Assembly (NCBI RefSeq): GCF_000612665.1
Contig: NZ_HG942047.1
Coordinates: forward strand, 1-43,913
Origin: Neobacillus dielmonensis
GTDB taxonomy: Bacteria > Bacillota > Bacilli > Bacillales > Cytobacillaceae
Direction: 5' to 3'
DNA: 43,913 bases
In this document: piece by piece, positions 28,405 to 37,929 of the stretch
Layout of the letters: each line of letters starts with the position of its first letter
Numbering within the stretch: the first letter of the stretch is position 1
Translations under genes and position numbers: made by a program
The notes under the pieces: generated by a model
What the model was told of the DNA's origin: nothing
The model's database searches: none
What the model saw: the letters and a program-made list of their open reading frames with translations, nothing else

Positions 28405-28740
28405 TTGCAAAAAGGATAGGAAATCGGTGTATTAACAGAGGGGGATGTTGAAAAGCTAAAAAGCATTTTACCAGATTTTAAACCAATACATGCATATATA
28501 TGTGGTTTTATTAAGACTGATGAAATTACAGGTAAAGCATCCTATCGGGAAAAAACTGGTAGAAGATTATACTATTACGTCCTGGAGAGAAGAGTATAAT
28601 AGTGAGGATTTAGATAAAATTAAAAAGCAATTGAAAATATCAGGGAAATAAAACTCAGGGTATTGAAAAGTTTAATCATACAAAAGAAAAGCGTATTTAT
28701 TTGGTGAAGGAAATCTTAAATGGTAAAGGAAGATTTGGAT
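28405..28740 (+). pseudogene. Remnants of unidentified gene(s)
   Basis: A frame from about 28426 reads LTEGDVEKLKSILPDF and continues to KTDEITG. After a frameshift a second frame reads GKKLVEDYTITSWREEY and on to LKISGK before TAA at 28649. A further fragment (EKRIYLVKEILNGKGRFG) ends near 28740. The sequences look protein-like but carry no start and are broken. I do not recognise the family; debris of the integrated element is the simplest reading. Bases 28214-28404 show no gene. Confidence 0.5.
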
Positions 28741-28806
28741 AATTTTATTAAAGAATCATTAATCTTTATCTAAAATTAAAAGCTCTTATGGGCTGGAGGG
28801 ATTTTA

Positions 28807-29232
28807 GTGAAAGTTTTAACAATGATTCAACCTTGGGCAAGCCTTTTTGCCCTTGGGGAGGCCAAATATGAAACAAGAACCTGGAGGACAAATTTTCGTG
28901 GTCCACTCGCAATCCACACAAGTAAAAAACTAGATAAGGATGCCTGCAACAATGTATTTTATCAGTCATTACTAAGTAAGTATGGGTTTACGAAAGAAAA
29001 TCTTCCAACTGGTGTGATTATTGCTAAATGCAAGCTTAAAAATTGTTTTAAGGTTATAGAAAATAACCAAACATGGGCTGTTTTAGAGGATGGACAAATT
29101 GTATCGGGCAATGATTATTTATTAGGGGATTTTAAAGTTGGAAATTATGCTTGGGAAGTTGAACAAATGCGTTTGTTGAATCAATTTACTCCTGCCCAAG
29201 GAAAGCTTGGATTATGGGAGTTTACTCTTTAA
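28807..29232 (+). CDS. ASCH-domain protein
   Basis: This 141-residue protein opens with VLTMIQPWASLFALGEAKYETRTW and FRGPLAIHTSKK, the beginning of the ASCH fold (a PUA-like RNA/nucleotide-binding domain), continues with GVIIAKCKL, and closes with GKLGLWEF. The motif QPWASLFALGxKxxETR is typical of ASCH proteins carried by phages and mobile elements. Some family members bind or cleave RNA; the function of this one is not known. GTG start with GGAGGG seven bases upstream. It is intact although it is surrounded by decayed genes, so it may be under selection. Confidence 0.8.
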   Translation: MKVLTMIQPWASLFALGEAKYETRTWRTNFRGPLAIHTSKKLDKDACNNVFYQSLLSKYGFTKENLPTGVIIAKCKLKNCFKVIENNQTWAVLEDGQIVSGNDYLLGDFKVGNYAWEVEQMRLLNQFTPAQGKLGLWEFTL

Positions 29233-29505
29233 TCAATATCTGGACATAATCCTTGTTTTTACTAGTTCTTCCCTCAGTTAAGTTGTTTATAAAATTATAT
29301 TTACCAGTAGCGGAGTCGCTTATATAACTATCTTCAAAGGTACAAAGGATCATCAAGATATTTATTATGGCAGGGGTTTTATTTTGCCATATTGTCGTAA
29401 ACAGTTCGATTACTACTGCTATCATATGATAATTGAAAATAAATTACCTTAGCGTAAATGATGGCTAATTTACTAGGCATAAAGAACTGTTATAAAAAGC
29501 AAACA

Positions 29506-29546
29506 TTAAGATATGACAGAAAAATTTGTATAATATAAATATGACA
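29506..29546 (+). promoter_or_regulatory. Promoter of the MerR-type regulator
   Basis: TTAAGA (29506-29511), 17 bases, then a perfect TATAAT (29529-29534). Direct repeats ATATGACA at 29511-29518 and 29539-29546 flank the core 28 bases apart and could be regulator sites. The rest of the 342-base gap 29233-29574 shows only a weak minus-strand frame. Confidence 0.55.
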
Positions 29547-29574
29547 ACTAACTGTTATTTCCAAGGGGGATTCT

Positions 29575-30387
29575 ATGAAATACAAGATTAGTGAATTGGC
29601 CACTGTACTTAACGTTACAACCAATACCATTAGAAGATATGAAAAGATGGGGTATATCACATCCAAACGATCTGAAAATAGCAATTATCGATACTACAAT
29701 GAAGATGACCTATCCACATTCATGAATGTTAGGCTATTACGAAAGTATGGTTTTACACATACCGAAATAAAAGATATGAAGAATAGTAATTTGTCAGATT
29801 TAATCTCTGAATACGAGAGGCGAATGAGGGAATTTGACGAACAAATTAACTATTTAACAAATCTAAGACATAGACTTAAAGATGATTTGGTTCTAATGAA
29901 AAAAGCCGATGAGATGAAACAACTATGCTACATAAGAGATTGCGTAGATTTTTCATATGTACTTTATCAAAGCAACGATGAAATATTAACGGAACCCCAA
30001 AGAATAACGGCTATCCAGGATTATTTATATTTGTCACCGGAAGTAGTACGAATCTATCTTATTAGAAAAGAAGACGTAGAAAACAACCGTTTCATTCTAA
30101 ATTCGGGTGTAGCTATTAAAACGGCCCATTTGGATCGATATCATATAAAAGAAAATGATTTTACGGAAAGATATGAAAAACGAAAATCCCTCATTAGTTT
30201 TGCCAAAATCCCGACAAATGGCGAAAAAAATGTAAAAGAAGATTTATTGAAAGAACCCTTTAAGTATATGCAGGAGCATCACTTACAAATGAATGGAGAC
30301 ATTATTGGAATTGTCATTGCCAATGTAATAGAAGAACAACAGGAAATGCAGTATGTTTTAGTTGGTGTTCCTATTGAGGAAATGTAA
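29575..30387 (+). CDS. MerR-family transcriptional regulator
   Basis: This 270-residue protein has an N-terminal MerR winged helix (YKISELATVLNVTTNTIRRYEKMGYI, then NYRYYNEDDLSTFMNVRLLRKYGFTHTEI), a coiled coil at about residues 80-120, and a C-terminal domain of about 150 residues. That domain has the beta-rich look of a GyrI-like ligand-binding domain but no motif I can assign to a ligand. AAGGGGG precedes the ATG. It lies 240 bases upstream of the pectin methylesterase gene in the same direction, so it is a candidate regulator of the secreted-enzyme genes; that link is inference only. Confidence 0.85.
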   Translation: MKYKISELATVLNVTTNTIRRYEKMGYITSKRSENSNYRYYNEDDLSTFMNVRLLRKYGFTHTEIKDMKNSNLSDLISEYERRMREFDEQINYLTNLRHRLKDDLVLMKKADEMKQLCYIRDCVDFSYVLYQSNDEILTEPQRITAIQDYLYLSPEVVRIYLIRKEDVENNRFILNSGVAIKTAHLDRYHIKENDFTERYEKRKSLISFAKIPTNGEKNVKEDLLKEPFKYMQEHHLQMNGDIIGIVIANVIEEQQEMQYVLVGVPIEEM

Positions 30388-30471
30388 CTTTTGGATTATT
30401 TACTATGACATAGTGTCAGCCTTCATAATAACACGTGGGTAACTCACAATGAATGGAGGGGGAACTGATAC

Positions 30472-30549
30472 ATGCGTAAGAAAGAGAAAAGGCAGCCACT
30501 TTTTGTTAACGTTTGCATTTTTGGATCTCTGTTAAAGAGCTATGCTTAG
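30472..30549 (+). CDS. 25-codon upstream ORF in the pectinesterase leader
   Basis: A short frame starting MRKKEKRQPLFVNV and ending SYA has a strong GGAGGGGG site nine bases upstream and lies 77 bases before the large esterase gene. A basic start followed by a hydrophobic stretch could be a leader peptide, a relic of a lost signal peptide, or chance. A candidate cre site lies within it. Confidence 0.35.
   Translation: MRKKEKRQPLFVNVCIFGSLLKSYA
30503..30518. promoter_or_regulatory. Candidate catabolite-responsive element (cre)
   Basis: TTGTTAACGTTTGCAT matches the extended Bacillus cre consensus WTGNNARCGNWWWCAW at 15 of 16 positions. It lies about 110 bases upstream of the pectinesterase start, where CcpA binding would repress or block elongation when glucose is present. 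Confidence 0.6.
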
Positions 30550-30626
30550 GAGGACAAACTCTATTTGTTAAAGTATTAGTATTCTAGTAATTTAAAGAAG
30601 CTTCAATAGCTGAGAGGGGTTCAAGA

Positions 30627-33600
30627 ATGAAAATGAAGTCCAAGAAAGCGATTAGCGCATTACTGACTATCATTATGGTTTTCATTTCGGTATTTAACAA
30701 CGTTGTGGCATTTGCCAGTGACACATCTAACGACCGGAAGATTGACATTTGGGATTTTGGAGGAATCCAAACTTCAGGAGAGTTATACAACAATATGATT
30801 ACAGCAGATGTTCTTGACAGTAAAACGACCATTAAAACCGGTACGTTTGTAACCACCTCATTTGGGGATTTAACCATAGCCAATCCGAGTACCACGGATC
30901 GATCCTACTATTATGAGGCAGATGGTTCTACGGTAGGTGTAAATTCCTCTGGTTTCTGGGGAACTCAAAAGTATAGTTATGATGATGGCTATAATGCAAA
31001 CGGAGTGTATTACGCAAATGGTACGGGAGGTCCTGGGAGAAGGTATTTGACCCTTGATCATGTTGTAGCCGGGGATAAAATTACCGTTTATGGTGGAACG
31101 AGCAATGGAGATGAAACCCTTCACTTTGTTCACGCAGACGTAAGTGTAAGCGGTACGACAGTAACAGTAAAACCGGATGCTACAGAGGTTCAAGATAGCA
31201 CAGCTGCTTTTACTACATCTGCACAAAAGGTTGAATTTACAGCACAATATTCCGGATCCTATCAAATTTATGTTTCAGCTGATAAAGGTGGAAAACCTTA
31301 TTTCCAAAGAGTAATGCGGACTCCTGGAGTGAAGGTAAGCGGATCTGTGAATCTAAACGGCAGTGATATTTCCGCAGGCTATGCCCTTAATTTTACGAAT
31401 CAGAAAACAGGCGAAACTACAAGCGTAAATGTTAATGCAGACAATAGCTTTGATACGGTTCTCGCGACGGGCTATGATTATATTGTCAATTTAAAGAATA
31501 TAGCCAGTTACAGAATTTCCGATGAAACCAAAGTCGTAAGCACATCAACTTCTGATATTAGGGCAGGAAAGAGTGTAAGCTTTGATGTTGTAGCTAACAA
31601 GCTTGTAACTATAAGTGGTCATATTAAGGGCTTCGACAGCAGTTATGATGTAAGTAAATTACAAATGAAATTTACTCCTCCAGAGGGAAGCCTTGCCTCA
31701 CCGGTTGCAGCTACTGTTAATACAAATGATAAGACATTTACAGCCGATGTTCAGGATGGATTACCATATACAGCGGTTATTTCGGGTGTCAATGATTACG
31801 AAATTGTGGATGGCGGTAGTATACATTTAAGCGCTGACACGGTTCAGGATATTACAGTTGCTAAAAAAGCAGTACATACTGCAACTGGATTGTTCCAAGG
31901 ATTACCTTCAAAAACGCAAATTTCAAGTATTACATTTACAAATGTTGATGATGGCTACACTTATGCAGGGACTGTTACAAATGGAGGATACACAGTAAGC
32001 CTCAGGGATGGGGCGTATACCGTTACAGCTGTTGCTTCCGAGAATTATAGTACGAGTTCTCACATAGTGATCAATGGGCAGGATACCACCAAGGATATTC
32101 TGTTTGTTAACAACACGGCCCCAGAGCCGCTTGCCTGGGTTCCGGATTTGTATGTTGGGGACAGCTCGAAGACTAATAATTTCAGTACGGTTAAGGATGC
32201 TCTTGATGCAGCAGCCCGAATGAATCCAACAGACGAAGCGCATAGAATCACCATTCATATCGCACCGGGTGTATATAGGGCACAGCTTGTCATAAAAACT
32301 CCCTATATTACATTAGTAAACTCTAATCCAAACCCGACCAGCGATCCAAGTACACAGGTTAAAATTACTTGGTATTACGGGATTGGGTATAAATATTACA
32401 GTGCGGGGGCTGACGGCTTCTATAATGCAGAAAATGCATTTGATAAGTATTCCAAGAATATTGCCAGCAAGTGGGGAGGAACCGTCTATCTCACCAGTAC
32501 GGCTACTGACTTCAAGGCTGAAAACATCGTATTTGAAAATTCCTTTAACAAATACATGACAGATGAAGAATTGGCTGATGGTGTGGAGCTTGCCAAAATA
32601 CCAACCGCAAGCCCAATAAATGAAGACAGAAAGTCTTTTACAGATGTGACTTCAAAAGCAGCTACCGAAAGAGCTGCAGCTATGCTGATCGAGGGAAACC
32701 GAGCAGAGTTTGTTAATTGTAGTTTCCTTGGAAGCCAGGACACACTTTACACCGGCAGCAGTGCTACGAATAGCAGTTATTTTAAAAACTCTTTTATAGA
32801 AGGTAACACAGATTATATATTTGGTGATGGAAATGTAGTATTTGATAATGTTACATTGAATTTCGCTGGTTACAGTGATAAGGCTGTAGGTGGTTATATT
32901 ACAGCAGCAAGGGATACAGCTTCCTATGGATACCTATTTAGGAACAGCACAGTAACAGCGGGCAGCAAAAATATGCAAACTTCAGGTTTCTTCGGAAGAC
33001 CATGGGGAGCAGGAGCAAGAGTAACTTTTTTGAATACCAAGCTTCAGAATGAATCAATCTTAGACCCCAAAGGCTGGACGGATATGAGCGGCCCACCTGA
33101 AAATGCGCATTTCGCAGAATATAATACGACTTATAATCATTCAGCAGTAGATACATCCCAAAGAAGAGCACCCGTTTTAACGGAGGCACAAGCTGCTGCC
33201 ATTAATGTTGCCGATTATTTTGGAGGCTGGACTCCATCATCTTATACAGCTGACAGTGATACAGCGCCAACATTTAAGGTTGCTCCATTCTTTACTACAG
33301 ATGATGATATCAATCTACCTTACGTCGGAAATACCATTAGCTTAGGTTATGAGTTTACTAATCATAATGATAACGTAAACGACAGTTCTTTAATTCAGTG
33401 GTATAGAGTAAGCCCGGATGGAACGGAGACGTTGATTAATGCAACAACAGCATATATTTCAAAAACTTACAAACTGACAAGTGCTGATGCAGGATACTAT
33501 ATCAAGGCTGTTGTGACGCCGGAAACCGTGAATGGTTTGAAGGGCGCACCGATGTCCATTAAGCTGGATAACCTGGTTAGATTTGGCTCATCCGGTGGCG

Positions 33601-35348
33601 GAGGCAATGAGATTCCGGATGGAGAGCGTGTCAATATTTATTTAGCAGGTGATTCAACGGTTAAGACATACGGACCAACCTCAGATACAGGTGGCTGGGG
33701 AGAATATTTACAGAGCTTTTTCAATTCGGATAAGGTGAATGTGGTTAACTATGCAAACGGAGGCAGAAGCTCAAGAAGCTTTATTAATGAGGGAAGTCTT
33801 GATAAAATTGCTTCTACCATTAAAACTGGTGACTATTTGCTGATTCAATTTGGACATAATGACTCTGCCAATCAAACAGGATATCTCTTAGACCGATTTG
33901 TTTCTATGGGAGAACCGGATGCAAATGGGATTTATCCTTCGATTCCGGGTGTTAAAGAGGCAACACCGGCCAGTCTTTCCCAACAGTATGGAGCAGAATA
34001 TTACCCATATACAAGCGGTACCTTCAAGTGGTATCTGCAGCAGTATATTGATGTAGCAAAAAATGCTGGAGCAACACCGATTTTAGTGACTCCTGTTTCA
34101 AGACAATATTTTAACCAGGATGGCACAATAAGACCTCATCATGATGCTGCCGACACCACAACGGGAACAACTACAACTTCCAATAATGCTTATGTAAGAG
34201 CTGTTGAACAGTTAGGTGCGGAGCAGGGTGTTAAAGTAATTGATATGTTTGATTTAACAAAAGATTCTTTAGAAAAAGCATACAAGAATGACCCTGCAGC
34301 TACTAATGGAAGCTCTCCATTAGCGAAGGCAATCATGAATCCGGCAGATTCAACTCACAATAATAAAATTGGCGGTTTTTATAACGGCGCATTATTGGCC
34401 AATGAAGTACGGGGCCTAGGATATAACATCTCTAACTACGTGATTCCACCTGTAAGAGTAGGCGGTGTAGACAATAAGAACAGTGTACAATTTGAAGTGG
34501 ATTCACACAGTAAAGTAAGTGTGTATACCCCTGATGCAAGTGGTGTTTATACAAGTCAGCTAAATGATTATTGGACTGGTGAGACGCAGGCTCTTATTAA
34601 TCGTCTATCTAAACCTGTGGATCATACCGCCCCAGTCACAACCTCCAATGCTCCAACAGATTGGTCGAATGGCGACGTTACTGTCAAACTGGACGCTTCT
34701 GATAACGAGAGTGGTGTGGCCGAGACCTTCTATTCAATTGATGGGTCTGATTATGTGAGTGGAACAACCTTTACAATAAGTTCGGAGGGAAATCATACAG
34801 TATCCTTCTATTCTATTGATAAAGCCGGAAATATCGAAGAGAAGCAAAGCGTTTCTATTAATCTAGATGCCACCGCTCCTACTATCAATATAACTGGCCT
34901 TGTGAATGATCGTTACAACGATTCCGTGGATATCAATCCGGTCATAGAGCTCAAAGACAATTTGTCCGGAATTGACATCGCAAAAACAACCATCACATTG
35001 GATGGAAATATCGTAGAAAACGGGAAGACAATTTCGCTTTGTATACTGCCACTTGGTGAGCACGAGTATAGCGTAACAGCATATGACTTGGCAGGGAATA
35101 GGGTAAACCAAGTTGTTAAGTTCCAAACTTCTACAAGCATCCAATCCATACAAGAATTAATCACACGCTTTACAGAAGCTGGATGGATAGATACTAACGG
35201 CATAGCTAATAGCTTGAATAGCAAGTTGGAAGCAGGAAATTTGGCTGCATTTTTAAATGAAGTTAAGGCTCAAAGTGGCAAGCATATTTCTGTTCAGTAT
35301 GCTGATTATCTCATCCGAGATGCAGAATACTTGTTGTCCGATAAATAA
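30627..35348 (+). CDS. Secreted pectin methylesterase / rhamnogalacturonan acetylesterase fusion
   Basis: This 1573-residue extracellular enzyme has a signal peptide (about 1-31), beta-rich modules (about 32-500), and a pectin methylesterase domain (about 505-870) with GSQDTLY (Asp705), GNTDYIFGDG (Asp729), YITAARD and FGRPW (Arg791, Trp793). A CE12-type SGNH acetylesterase follows (about 1000-1290) with GDST (Ser1010), GGRSS, GHND (Asn1078) and DSTH (Asp1241, His1244). Two Ig-like modules and a FIMAH-like C-terminal helical domain (about 1502-1570) close it. All catalytic residues are present. It would remove methyl esters from homogalacturonan and acetyl groups from rhamnogalacturonan. There is no LPXTG or SLH anchor. 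GAGAGGGG lies seven bases before the ATG. Confidence 0.92.
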   Translation: MKMKSKKAISALLTIIMVFISVFNNVVAFASDTSNDRKIDIWDFGGIQTSGELYNNMITADVLDSKTTIKTGTFVTTSFGDLTIANPSTTDRSYYYEADGSTVGVNSSGFWGTQKYSYDDGYNANGVYYANGTGGPGRRYLTLDHVVAGDKITVYGGTSNGDETLHFVHADVSVSGTTVTVKPDATEVQDSTAAFTTSAQKVEFTAQYSGSYQIYVSADKGGKPYFQRVMRTPGVKVSGSVNLNGSDISAGYALNFTNQKTGETTSVNVNADNSFDTVLATGYDYIVNLKNIASYRISDETKVVSTSTSDIRAGKSVSFDVVANKLVTISGHIKGFDSSYDVSKLQMKFTPPEGSLASPVAATVNTNDKTFTADVQDGLPYTAVISGVNDYEIVDGGSIHLSADTVQDITVAKKAVHTATGLFQGLPSKTQISSITFTNVDDGYTYAGTVTNGGYTVSLRDGAYTVTAVASENYSTSSHIVINGQDTTKDILFVNNTAPEPLAWVPDLYVGDSSKTNNFSTVKDALDAAARMNPTDEAHRITIHIAPGVYRAQLVIKTPYITLVNSNPNPTSDPSTQVKITWYYGIGYKYYSAGADGFYNAENAFDKYSKNIASKWGGTVYLTSTATDFKAENIVFENSFNKYMTDEELADGVELAKIPTASPINEDRKSFTDVTSKAATERAAAMLIEGNRAEFVNCSFLGSQDTLYTGSSATNSSYFKNSFIEGNTDYIFGDGNVVFDNVTLNFAGYSDKAVGGYITAARDTASYGYLFRNSTVTAGSKNMQTSGFFGRPWGAGARVTFLNTKLQNESILDPKGWTDMSGPPENAHFAEYNTTYNHSAVDTSQRRAPVLTEAQAAAINVADYFGGWTPSSYTADSDTAPTFKVAPFFTTDDDINLPYVGNTISLGYEFTNHNDNVNDSSLIQWYRVSPDGTETLINATTAYISKTYKLTSADAGYYIKAVVTPETVNGLKGAPMSIKLDNLVRFGSSGGGGNEIPDGERVNIYLAGDSTVKTYGPTSDTGGWGEYLQSFFNSDKVNVVNYANGGRSSRSFINEGSLDKIASTIKTGDYLLIQFGHNDSANQTGYLLDRFVSMGEPDANGIYPSIPGVKEATPASLSQQYGAEYYPYTSGTFKWYLQQYIDVAKNAGATPILVTPVSRQYFNQDGTIRPHHDAADTTTGTTTTSNNAYVRAVEQLGAEQGVKVIDMFDLTKDSLEKAYKNDPAATNGSSPLAKAIMNPADSTHNNKIGGFYNGALLANEVRGLGYNISNYVIPPVRVGGVDNKNSVQFEVDSHSKVSVYTPDASGVYTSQLNDYWTGETQALINRLSKPVDHTAPVTTSNAPTDWSNGDVTVKLDASDNESGVAETFYSIDGSDYVSGTTFTISSEGNHTVSFYSIDKAGNIEEKQSVSINLDATAPTINITGLVNDRYNDSVDINPVIELKDNLSGIDIAKTTITLDGNIVENGKTISLCILPLGEHEYSVTAYDLAGNRVNQVVKFQTSTSIQSIQELITRFTEAGWIDTNGIANSLNSKLEAGNLAAFLNEVKAQSGKHISVQYADYLIRDAEYLLSDK

Positions 35349-35384
35349 ATCATCAGTGGAAAGTTTAAATCAACGAATTATTTT

Positions 35385-35416
35385 CTCCCCCTTCTTCATG
35401 AAGGGGGAGCTTTTCT
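35385..35416 (+). terminator. Terminator after the esterase fusion gene
   Basis: The ten-base stem CTCCCCCTTC/GAAGGGGGAG with a TTCAT loop is followed by CTTTTCT. A similar copy stands after the next gene. Confidence 0.85.
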
Positions 35417-35536
35417 AAAATGGGCATTGATAAACATGGAAATGTCTACGGTTAAATTGTTACTAGACATTATTAAACTACTTTATTAGAGAATTTGTGG
35501 GCTAAGAAGCTTTACTTATTTGAGAGGGGTTTCAGA

Positions 35537-37867
35537 ATGAAAATGAAGTCAAAGAAACTGATTGGCACAATACTGACTATCATGATGCTTTTTACCTTAG
35601 CATTTGACAACGTTTTTGCATTTGCCAGTGAAACATCTAACATAACAGAAAAAACGACTGCTGGTGCTCCAACGATCTGGATTGTTGGGGATTCGACCGT
35701 AAGCTCTTTTACGGATAATTACTATTATCCAAGGTATGGATGGGGCATTCAAATTGGAAATTATCTCGATGGCTCCTTCACCATAAAAAATCTTGCCTTG
35801 TCGGGAAGAAGTTCAAAAAGTTATACCACTGATCCTGAGTATCAAACGTTGCTCAGTGGTATGAAGAATGGAGATTACTTATTAATCGGGTTTGGCCATA
35901 ATGATGAAAAAGCCGAGCCGGAAAGATATACAAATCCGAATGGAACCTATATGGACCAAGGATCATTTGCCAATTCCTTGTATGAAAATTATATTAAACC
36001 TGCTCAGGCAGCGGGAACACAAGTAATCCTTTCTACCCCTATTGTCAGAAGAACGGAATCAGGTGTCTGGAGCAATTCAAATCTTCATATTACGGGCACT
36101 GTCGGAGAGTATCCAGGCGGAGATTATCCGCAAGCCATTAGGGAGTTGGGGAATGCTCTTAATATACCGGTAGTTGATATGACTAATTTAACTAAAAATT
36201 TATATGACCAACTGGGTCCAAGTGAAACTCTGTATCTCCATGCGTGGACTTCTTCCAAACCGGCAAGTGTGGATAATACACATACCAATATCTGGGGCGG
36301 AAGGTATAATGCATACCTTCTAACAAAGGCAATTAAAGAATCAGGCGTAAGCGGACTCTCAGAACATGTGATAAATGCTGCAGCGCCAACGAAAGCAGAT
36401 ACGTTAGTCCCTAATCCTAATTACCAAGAAACACCGTACACCGGAGAATTGCCACAAAGTGCATTATGGGAAGATTATGGTATTTGGAAAGGTACGGTAT
36501 TTGGTGATATTGGAGGAGATCCTAGCATTGCAAATCAAACCCTTGAAACAGATAGAGATGGAAATATGCATATTGCAGTACGAAATAATAAAGGGAAAAT
36601 GGCCAGTGTGACTGACGGATTTGCCATGTATTACTATAAAGTACCTGCAAACAGCACATTTACCCTAACAGCTAAAGCTAAGATTAATGGCTTTAGCTTG
36701 AATGATCAAGTATCCTTTGGTTTGATGGCCAGGGATGAAATGCATATCGATTCATATATAAACACTACTATGGGTGATTATGTTGCAGCAGCACCTTTAA
36801 AGCTCTCTAAGGCAGCCACAGGAGGATTTTGGAATAGTTTCGCTAGAAAGAGTGGAGTTCTTACCCAAGGTGGAACCGCAGCAAACCCAATTTCAGTAGG
36901 AGATACAGTAGATCTTTCTATTTCAGGAAATTCAGACGGTTATGCAACTAAATTTGGAAATGAAAAAACCATCACTGGAGGGTTTGATTTTAAACTTACA
37001 AGCATCGATCCAAATTACGTTTACGTAGGTATGTTTGTAGCACGTAATGCGGATATTACCTTTAGCGATATCAAACTGGTAGTGGACGGTGTTGAAGTGA
37101 CAGCAGCCGATACAACAGCACCTGTTACAACGGCTACTGTCACACCCGCTCAACCGGACGGGCTGAACGGGTGGTATAACCATGATGTAAAGTTGAGTCT
37201 TAACGTTTCTGATAATCTATCGGGTGCCGCCAAAACAGAGTATAGCTTGGATGATGGAAACACATGGAAAACATACACTGAGCCAATCAGCATTGATAAA
37301 GATGGAAAATATAATATAAGCTATCGTTCATTGGATTATGCCGGGAATATAGAAGAGAAGCAAAGCGTTTCTATTAATCTAGATGCAACTGCTCCTATTA
37401 TTGATATAACTGGCCTTGTGAATGATAGTTACAGCGATTCCATGGTTATCAATCCGGTCATAGATTTGAAAGACAATTTGTCCGGAATTGACACCGCAAA
37501 AACAACAATCTCATTGGATGGAAACACCGTAGAAAATGGGAAGACCATCTCGCTTTATACGCTGCCACTCGGTGAGCACGAGTATAGCGTAACAGTATAT
37601 GATTTGGCAGGAAACATGGAAAAACAAGTCGTTAAGTTCCAAACTTCTACAAGCATGCAATCATTAAAGGAATTGATTACACGCTTTACGGAAGCTGGAT
37701 GGATAGATAGTAACGGCATCACTAATAGCTTGGAAAGCAAGCTAGACGCAGGAAATTTGGCTGCATTTTTGAATGAAGTACATGCCCAAGGTGGTAAGCA
37801 TATTTCTGAGCAGTATCCAGATTACCTCATCCGAGATGCAGAATACTTGTTGTCGATAAATAAATAA
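35537..37867 (+). CDS. Secreted rhamnogalacturonan acetylesterase (CE12-like SGNH) with Ig and FIMAH modules
   Basis: This 776-residue protein has a signal peptide (about 1-31, nearly the same as the upstream enzyme's) and an SGNH esterase domain (about 46-300) with GDST (Ser53), SGRSS, GHND and the Asp246/His249 pair of DNTH. A beta-sandwich of about 220 residues follows, possibly carbohydrate-binding, then two Ig-like modules and the FIMAH-like domain (about 702-773). The last 170 residues are about 85% alike to the preceding enzyme by eye. The ATG at 35537 (MKMKSKK, GAGGGG seven bases upstream) is preferred; the longer frame from 35495 lacks a ribosome site. It complements the upstream fusion in deacetylating pectin side regions. 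Confidence 0.88.
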   Translation: MKMKSKKLIGTILTIMMLFTLAFDNVFAFASETSNITEKTTAGAPTIWIVGDSTVSSFTDNYYYPRYGWGIQIGNYLDGSFTIKNLALSGRSSKSYTTDPEYQTLLSGMKNGDYLLIGFGHNDEKAEPERYTNPNGTYMDQGSFANSLYENYIKPAQAAGTQVILSTPIVRRTESGVWSNSNLHITGTVGEYPGGDYPQAIRELGNALNIPVVDMTNLTKNLYDQLGPSETLYLHAWTSSKPASVDNTHTNIWGGRYNAYLLTKAIKESGVSGLSEHVINAAAPTKADTLVPNPNYQETPYTGELPQSALWEDYGIWKGTVFGDIGGDPSIANQTLETDRDGNMHIAVRNNKGKMASVTDGFAMYYYKVPANSTFTLTAKAKINGFSLNDQVSFGLMARDEMHIDSYINTTMGDYVAAAPLKLSKAATGGFWNSFARKSGVLTQGGTAANPISVGDTVDLSISGNSDGYATKFGNEKTITGGFDFKLTSIDPNYVYVGMFVARNADITFSDIKLVVDGVEVTAADTTAPVTTATVTPAQPDGLNGWYNHDVKLSLNVSDNLSGAAKTEYSLDDGNTWKTYTEPISIDKDGKYNISYRSLDYAGNIEEKQSVSINLDATAPIIDITGLVNDSYSDSMVINPVIDLKDNLSGIDTAKTTISLDGNTVENGKTISLYTLPLGEHEYSVTVYDLAGNMEKQVVKFQTSTSMQSLKELITRFTEAGWIDSNGITNSLESKLDAGNLAAFLNEVHAQGGKHISEQYPDYLIRDAEYLLSINK

Positions 37868-37899
37868 TTATTGAAAAGTTTAGTATAACGGAAATTTTT

Positions 37900-37929
37900 C
37901 TCCCCTTTTTTATGAAGGGGGAGCTTTTT
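37900..37929 (+). terminator. Terminator after the second esterase
   Basis: CTCCCC/GGGGAG with a twelve-base loop and a five-T run. It is related to the terminator at 35385-35416. The remaining gap to 38127 holds an AT repeat near 38068-38080 and no gene. Confidence 0.8.

Noticed and set aside
28405..28651. A selenoprotein gene near selC hidden by in-frame UGA
   Set aside because: The interrupted frames here end in TAA or TAG, or break by frameshift, and no SECIS-like hairpin was evident after a TGA. I did not check all TGA-terminated frames in the window systematically.
29222..29425. 67-residue minus-strand frame (MIAVVIELFTTIWQNK...)
   Set aside because: It overlaps the ASCH gene end and has no ribosome site and no recognisable motif. 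It could be a remnant, but I cannot support it as a gene.
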